This document shows positions 6,201 to 7,268 of a stretch of 7,268 nucleotides of DNA, piece by piece. The DNA comes from UBA9547 sp044349205. Its GTDB lineage: Bacteria; Bacteroidota; Bacteroidia; Cytophagales; UBA9547. Below the pieces are notes generated by a model. The model had not been told where the DNA came from and ran no database searches. It was given only the letters and a program-made list of their open reading frames with translations. The position numbers and the translations under genes were made by a program. Position 1 is the first letter of the stretch. Each line of letters opens with the position of its first letter. The stretch covers positions 1 to 7,268 of the forward strand of contig JBIKRJ010000122.1 in NCBI GenBank assembly GCA_044349205.1, given 5' to 3'.

Positions 6201-7268
6201 CTTCTATTTGCAAAGGCGATTCGAAATCACTCACCGCCTCGGGAGCGAGCACATACGCCTGGACTCCAAATACCTCCATCTCGGCATTGACGGGAGCCAC
6301 TGTCACGGTAAACCCTGAAAGCACGATTACCTACACCGTAGAAGGGACCGATGCAAAAGGGTGTAAGAACACCGATACGGCAAGAGTAGTGGTGGTAGCT
6401 TGTGCAGATGCCCCCTCGGCCACGTTATCAGGCTCGAGTACTATTTGTAATGGAGATTCAATAAATATCACCGTTGCATTAACGGGCACTAAACCTTGGT
6501 CAATAACGTATACCGAAGGTACTACTCCCAAAATTGTGAATAATATTCAAGAGAGTCCCTATACGTTTTTTGTTAAACCAAGTGTTACCCAAACCTATAC
6601 ATTACAAACAGTATCGGATATAAACAAAACAGGAACTACAAGTGGAGCAGCGATTGTTACAGTAAACCCCAAACCCACCGTGGTAGCCAACGGCACTTCT
6701 ATTTGCAAAGGAGATTCGAAAGCACTTACCGCGACAGGGGCCAATACCTACACCTGGAGTCCCAATACTTCCATCAGCGCATTGACGGGCGCTACAGTCA
6801 CAGTAAATCCTACGACCACGATTACCTACACCGTAGAAGGGACCGATGCAAAAGGGTGTAAGAACACAGATACGGCAAGAGTAGTGGTGAATGCTTTGCC
6901 CACCGTGGTAGCCAACGGCTCCTCTCTATGCAAAGGAGATTCGAAAGCACTTACCGCAACAGGGGCAGCAACCTACACCTGGAGCCCCAATACCTCCATC
7001 ACCGCATTGACGGGCGCTACAGTCACAGTAAATCCCGAAAGCACGATTACCTACACCGTGGAAGGGACCGATGCAAAAGGGTGTAAGAACACCGATACGG
7101 CAAGAGTAGTGGTGAATGCTTTGCCCACCGTGGTAGCCAACGGCTCCTCTCTATGCAAAGGAGATTCGAAAGCACTTACCGCAACAGGGGCAGCAACCTA
7201 CACCTGGAGCCCCAATACTTCCATCAGCGCATTGACGGGCGCTACAGTCACAGTAAATCCTGCGACCA
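3098..7268 (+). CDS. Giant exported multi-domain lectin/Ig-repeat protein (partial, 3' end outside window)
   Basis: An open frame of at least 1390 codons starts at ATG 3098, directly after an in-frame TAA (3095-3097), and has no stop before the window end. The leader before the ATG is A-rich with no Shine-Dalgarno. Domains by residue: signal peptide 1-35; Cys-rich CBM5/12-like module about 38-100; Ig-like domain 105-195; TSP3-type Asp-rich loops 198-225; L-type lectin 226-432; second TSP3 pair 435-462; a linker common in Bacteroidota surface proteins 463-511; unclassified beta-rich domain about 513-652; Ig/PKD-like domains about 653-725, 726-792 and 799-857; DUF642-like domain about 861-1012; then 75-residue Ig-like repeats from 1025 onward. 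I infer a secreted or surface-anchored adhesin or glycan-binding protein, probably exported by the type IX system. The sorting domain that would prove this lies beyond the window. No catalytic domain is seen. I do not recognise a named gene. Confidence 0.92.
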   Translation, partial: MSTHFIISLKKRLSVPTWCFLSFILLAIFSNGSFAQNCYTTWNSSSQYGPGTSCGGGTPFQVNYKGRNYSARYCNSNSAPDLNSCCSYSNWIDEGACVTCTLLPGSVGTAQSIPSNSIPNPLTNITSASVTNGGTLTYTWQRSTDNSTWADIAGANSNVYAPGVIATKTYFRRKVSVTGCGEAFTPSVLINIIIITNVDTDKDGILDAVDLDDDNDGILDCVENGFDQVTLSKVYNVAGTANYQTGNEIQLTPDLNNQAGSAMSFGKIDFNKDFNFNVELFLGYNDAGADGMAIVFHNDPNGVNAVGIQGSGLGASGIQNGIAIEFDTWDNGEVPEDHTHIKLSSTWAELTPINKLPNIEDGQWHLVNFNWNASTQTLNYSFDGNLITSYSNDLVSNVFNNESNVYFGFTASTGGARNEQKIRFPDSFCSYPIFKDTDNDGVVNSLDTDSDGDGCPDAIEGGAAFKITDLSGQILAGNVDANGVPTKAGASGQTVGTSANSAAKDVECINCDIKPAMPQVNGVSSEMIYSFVYDALQPLNATTPVFTAGKQYKFKVTGTYSLWTNDPSKNPLDAAYRFADQYTGVPIGTPLELTYIKLNGATHPRPVPNQYNPLHEYWFNFTGTGSALNFAYADSFFPDNHGTLTYTFYSTIDTIKVCASATTTSLGKFVTGTNLQWYTSKTGGVGSSIVPGVNNSVANFYEYWITQTVNGCESERTPLYYKVLSKPVVSLGNDTTICQGQKITLYAGIANTYKWNDNSTLQTFLVSSAGQYKVTVTNSNNCKATDSINVLYKNCNSGLIVPDTLTICKGESVTINAKNIKTPKWESSEPLTKVNDSTITATPSKTAKYYVTSYTKNLNSLTNGDFEIPNIGSGFGIVDASSVNGWKTTATDNQIEIWNKDMGVAAYSGNQFVELNANMQSALYQDVATIPRSNLIWGFAHRGRSGIETIEFEVGPPGGPYTKIGSYSDALAWGYYSGVYEVPTGQTTTRFYYSSKDPGSVGNFIDAVEFFTTEEQKDSVVVIVNPLPTVVANGTSICKGDSKSLTASGASTYAWTPNTSISALTGATVTVNPESTITYTVEGTDAKGCKNTDTARVVVVACADAPSATLSGSSTICNGDSINITVALTGTKPWSITYTEGTTPKIVNNIQESPYTFFVKPSVTQTYTLQTVSDINKTGTTSGAAIVTVNPKPTVVANGTSICKGDSKALTATGANTYTWSPNTSISALTGATVTVNPTTTITYTVEGTDAKGCKNTDTARVVVNALPTVVANGSSLCKGDSKALTATGAATYTWSPNTSITALTGATVTVNPESTITYTVEGTDAKGCKNTDTARVVVNALPTVVANGSSLCKGDSKALTATGAATYTWSPNTSISALTGATVTVNPAT
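3209..3397 (+). other. Cys-rich CBM5/12-like module (residues about 38-100)
   Basis: The order of aromatic and glycine residues, W42-S45-Y48-G51 then V62-x-Y64-x-G66-x-x-Y69-x-A71, then P80, W91 and G95-x-C97, follows the pattern of chitin/cellulose-binding modules of families 5 and 12. It is unusual in holding seven cysteines (38, 54, 74, 85, 86, 97, 100), which suggests disulphide bonding after export. The family call rests on pattern resemblance only. Confidence 0.45.
3689..3772 (+). other. TSP3-type Ca-binding loops (residues 198-225)
   Basis: Two consecutive loops, DTDKDGILDAVD (199-210) and DDDNDGILDCVE (212-223), match the DxDxDGxxD pattern of thrombospondin type 3 repeats, which bind calcium and stiffen linkers in exported proteins. 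They immediately precede the lectin domain. Confidence 0.8.
3773..4393 (+). other. L-type (legume-like) lectin domain (residues about 226-432)
   Basis: The segment FNFNVELFLGYNDAGADG leads to D290-G291, the position of the sugar-contacting Asp in legume lectins. AIEFDTWDN at 323-331 (E325, D327, W329, N331) matches the Mn/Ca site strand. GLGASGI and the later DGQWHLVNFNW (361 onward) and FGFTASTGG (407-415) complete the jelly-roll pattern. Known relatives bind mannose- or glucose-type glycans in a metal-dependent way; the ligand here is unknown. Confidence 0.85.
4400..4483 (+). other. Second TSP3-type pair (residues 435-462)
   Basis: DTDNDGVVNSLD (436-447) and DSDGDGCPDAIE (449-460) again fit the calcium-binding DxDxDGxxD loop. 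Together with the first pair they bracket the lectin domain on both sides. Confidence 0.8.
5678..6133 (+). other. DUF642-like galactose-binding-fold domain (residues about 861-1012)
   Basis: It starts with NGDFEIP (863-869), followed by a GW pair, IEIW, the GNQFVELNA block, LYQD, a WGFAHRGR strand, and ends with FIDAVEF (1004-1010). This order matches DUF642-like jelly-roll domains, thought to bind polysaccharide. It is embedded between Ig-like domains. The call rests on motif order, with no catalytic residues expected. Confidence 0.6.
6170..6394 (+). repeat. 75-residue Ig-like repeat, copy 1 (residues 1025-1099)
   Basis: This copy has the repeat layout: P-TVVANG, CKGDSK, TYxWxPNTSI, LTGATVTVNP, TYTVEGTDAKGCKNTDTARV. 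Its first 51 codons differ from copy 2 in 27 codons, mostly at synonymous sites, while its last 24 codons (6323-6394) differ in just one. The two conserved Cys probably pair across the beta sandwich. Confidence 0.9.
6395..6664 (+). repeat. Divergent 90-residue Ig-like unit inserted in the array (residues 1100-1189)
   Basis: The unit has S-TICNGDS followed by ITVALTGTKPWSITYTEG and ends in strands like VTQTYTLQTVSD. It is a different Ig-like subfamily common in Bacteroidota exported proteins. It is less GC-rich than the flanking 225-bp copies and interrupts their period, so it was probably present before or inserted apart from their amplification. Confidence 0.75.
6665..6889 (+). repeat. 75-residue Ig-like repeat, copy 2 (residues 1190-1264)
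   Basis: This is an exact 225-bp period unit. It carries NPKP at its start, ICKGDSKALTATGANTYTW, and PTTTITYTVEG late in the unit. It is directly abutted by copy 3. Confidence 0.9.
6890..7114 (+). repeat. 75-residue Ig-like repeat, copy 3 (residues 1265-1339)
   Basis: This unit starts NALPTVVANGSSLCKG. Its ITALTG and NPESTITYTV segments differ from copy 2, and the GAA-AGC pair matches copy 1 instead. Confidence 0.9.
7115..7268 (+). repeat. 75-residue Ig-like repeat, copy 4 (truncated by window end)
   Basis: The first 34 codons are identical to copy 3 at every base. From the ACT-TCC-ATC-AGC codons onward the sequence instead matches copy 2. The unit is cut by the window end at its 52nd codon, so the array continues beyond. 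Confidence 0.9.

Noticed and set aside
6170..7268. CRISPR-like or mobile-element explanation of the direct repeats
   Set aside because: The 225-bp units abut without spacers, keep one reading frame and encode a recognisable Ig-like fold, so they are protein repeats. There are no terminal inverted repeats or transposase.
3098..7268. Possible frameshift splitting the giant gene
   Set aside because: I translated the stretch codon by codon. The frame from 3098 stays open to 7268 and the domain motifs run continuously in it.

Overview
The window is chromosomal DNA from a member of the Bacteroidota. The evidence is the AT-rich sequence, a 501-residue ATP synthase beta subunit with the long insertion typical of that phylum, an 81-residue epsilon subunit lacking its C-terminal helices, a TAnnTTTG-type promoter, and a giant exported protein built of Ig-like modules of the kind usually sent through the type IX secretion system. 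A Cytophagales-like host is my best guess, but that is inference only.

Left part (1-2556, minus strand): transcription runs right to left. atpD (1051-2556) and atpC (732-977) form a short ATP synthase operon. It starts from a convincing Bacteroidota-type promoter (2594-2624) and ends at a strong intrinsic terminator (677-707). Below the terminator lies a separate gene for acyl carrier protein phosphodiesterase, acpH (26-619). The other ATP synthase subunits are not in the window.

Middle (2557-3097): a 541-bp AT-rich divergent intergenic region without a credible gene. It holds the atpD promoter, small palindromes, a 38-nt hairpin and weak promoter candidates for the rightward gene.

Right part (3098-7268, plus strand): one uninterrupted reading frame of at least 1390 codons runs off the window end. 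It encodes a signal peptide and then a chain of putative glycan-binding and spacer modules: a Cys-rich CBM5/12-like module, an Ig-like domain, a Ca-binding TSP3-type loop pair, an L-type (legume) lectin domain, a second TSP3 pair, an unclassified beta-rich domain, three Ig/PKD-like domains, a DUF642-like galactose-binding-fold domain, and an array of 75-residue Ig-like repeats (225 bp each, with one divergent 90-residue unit inserted). The repeats are GC-rich compared with the rest of the gene. They are mosaics of each other at synonymous positions, which points to recent duplication and gene conversion. I infer a secreted, probably surface-exposed, multi-lectin adhesin or polysaccharide-binding protein; its C-terminus, where a sorting domain would lie, is outside the window.

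The left part is ordinary housekeeping. The accessory, unusual content is the giant gene and its upstream region.
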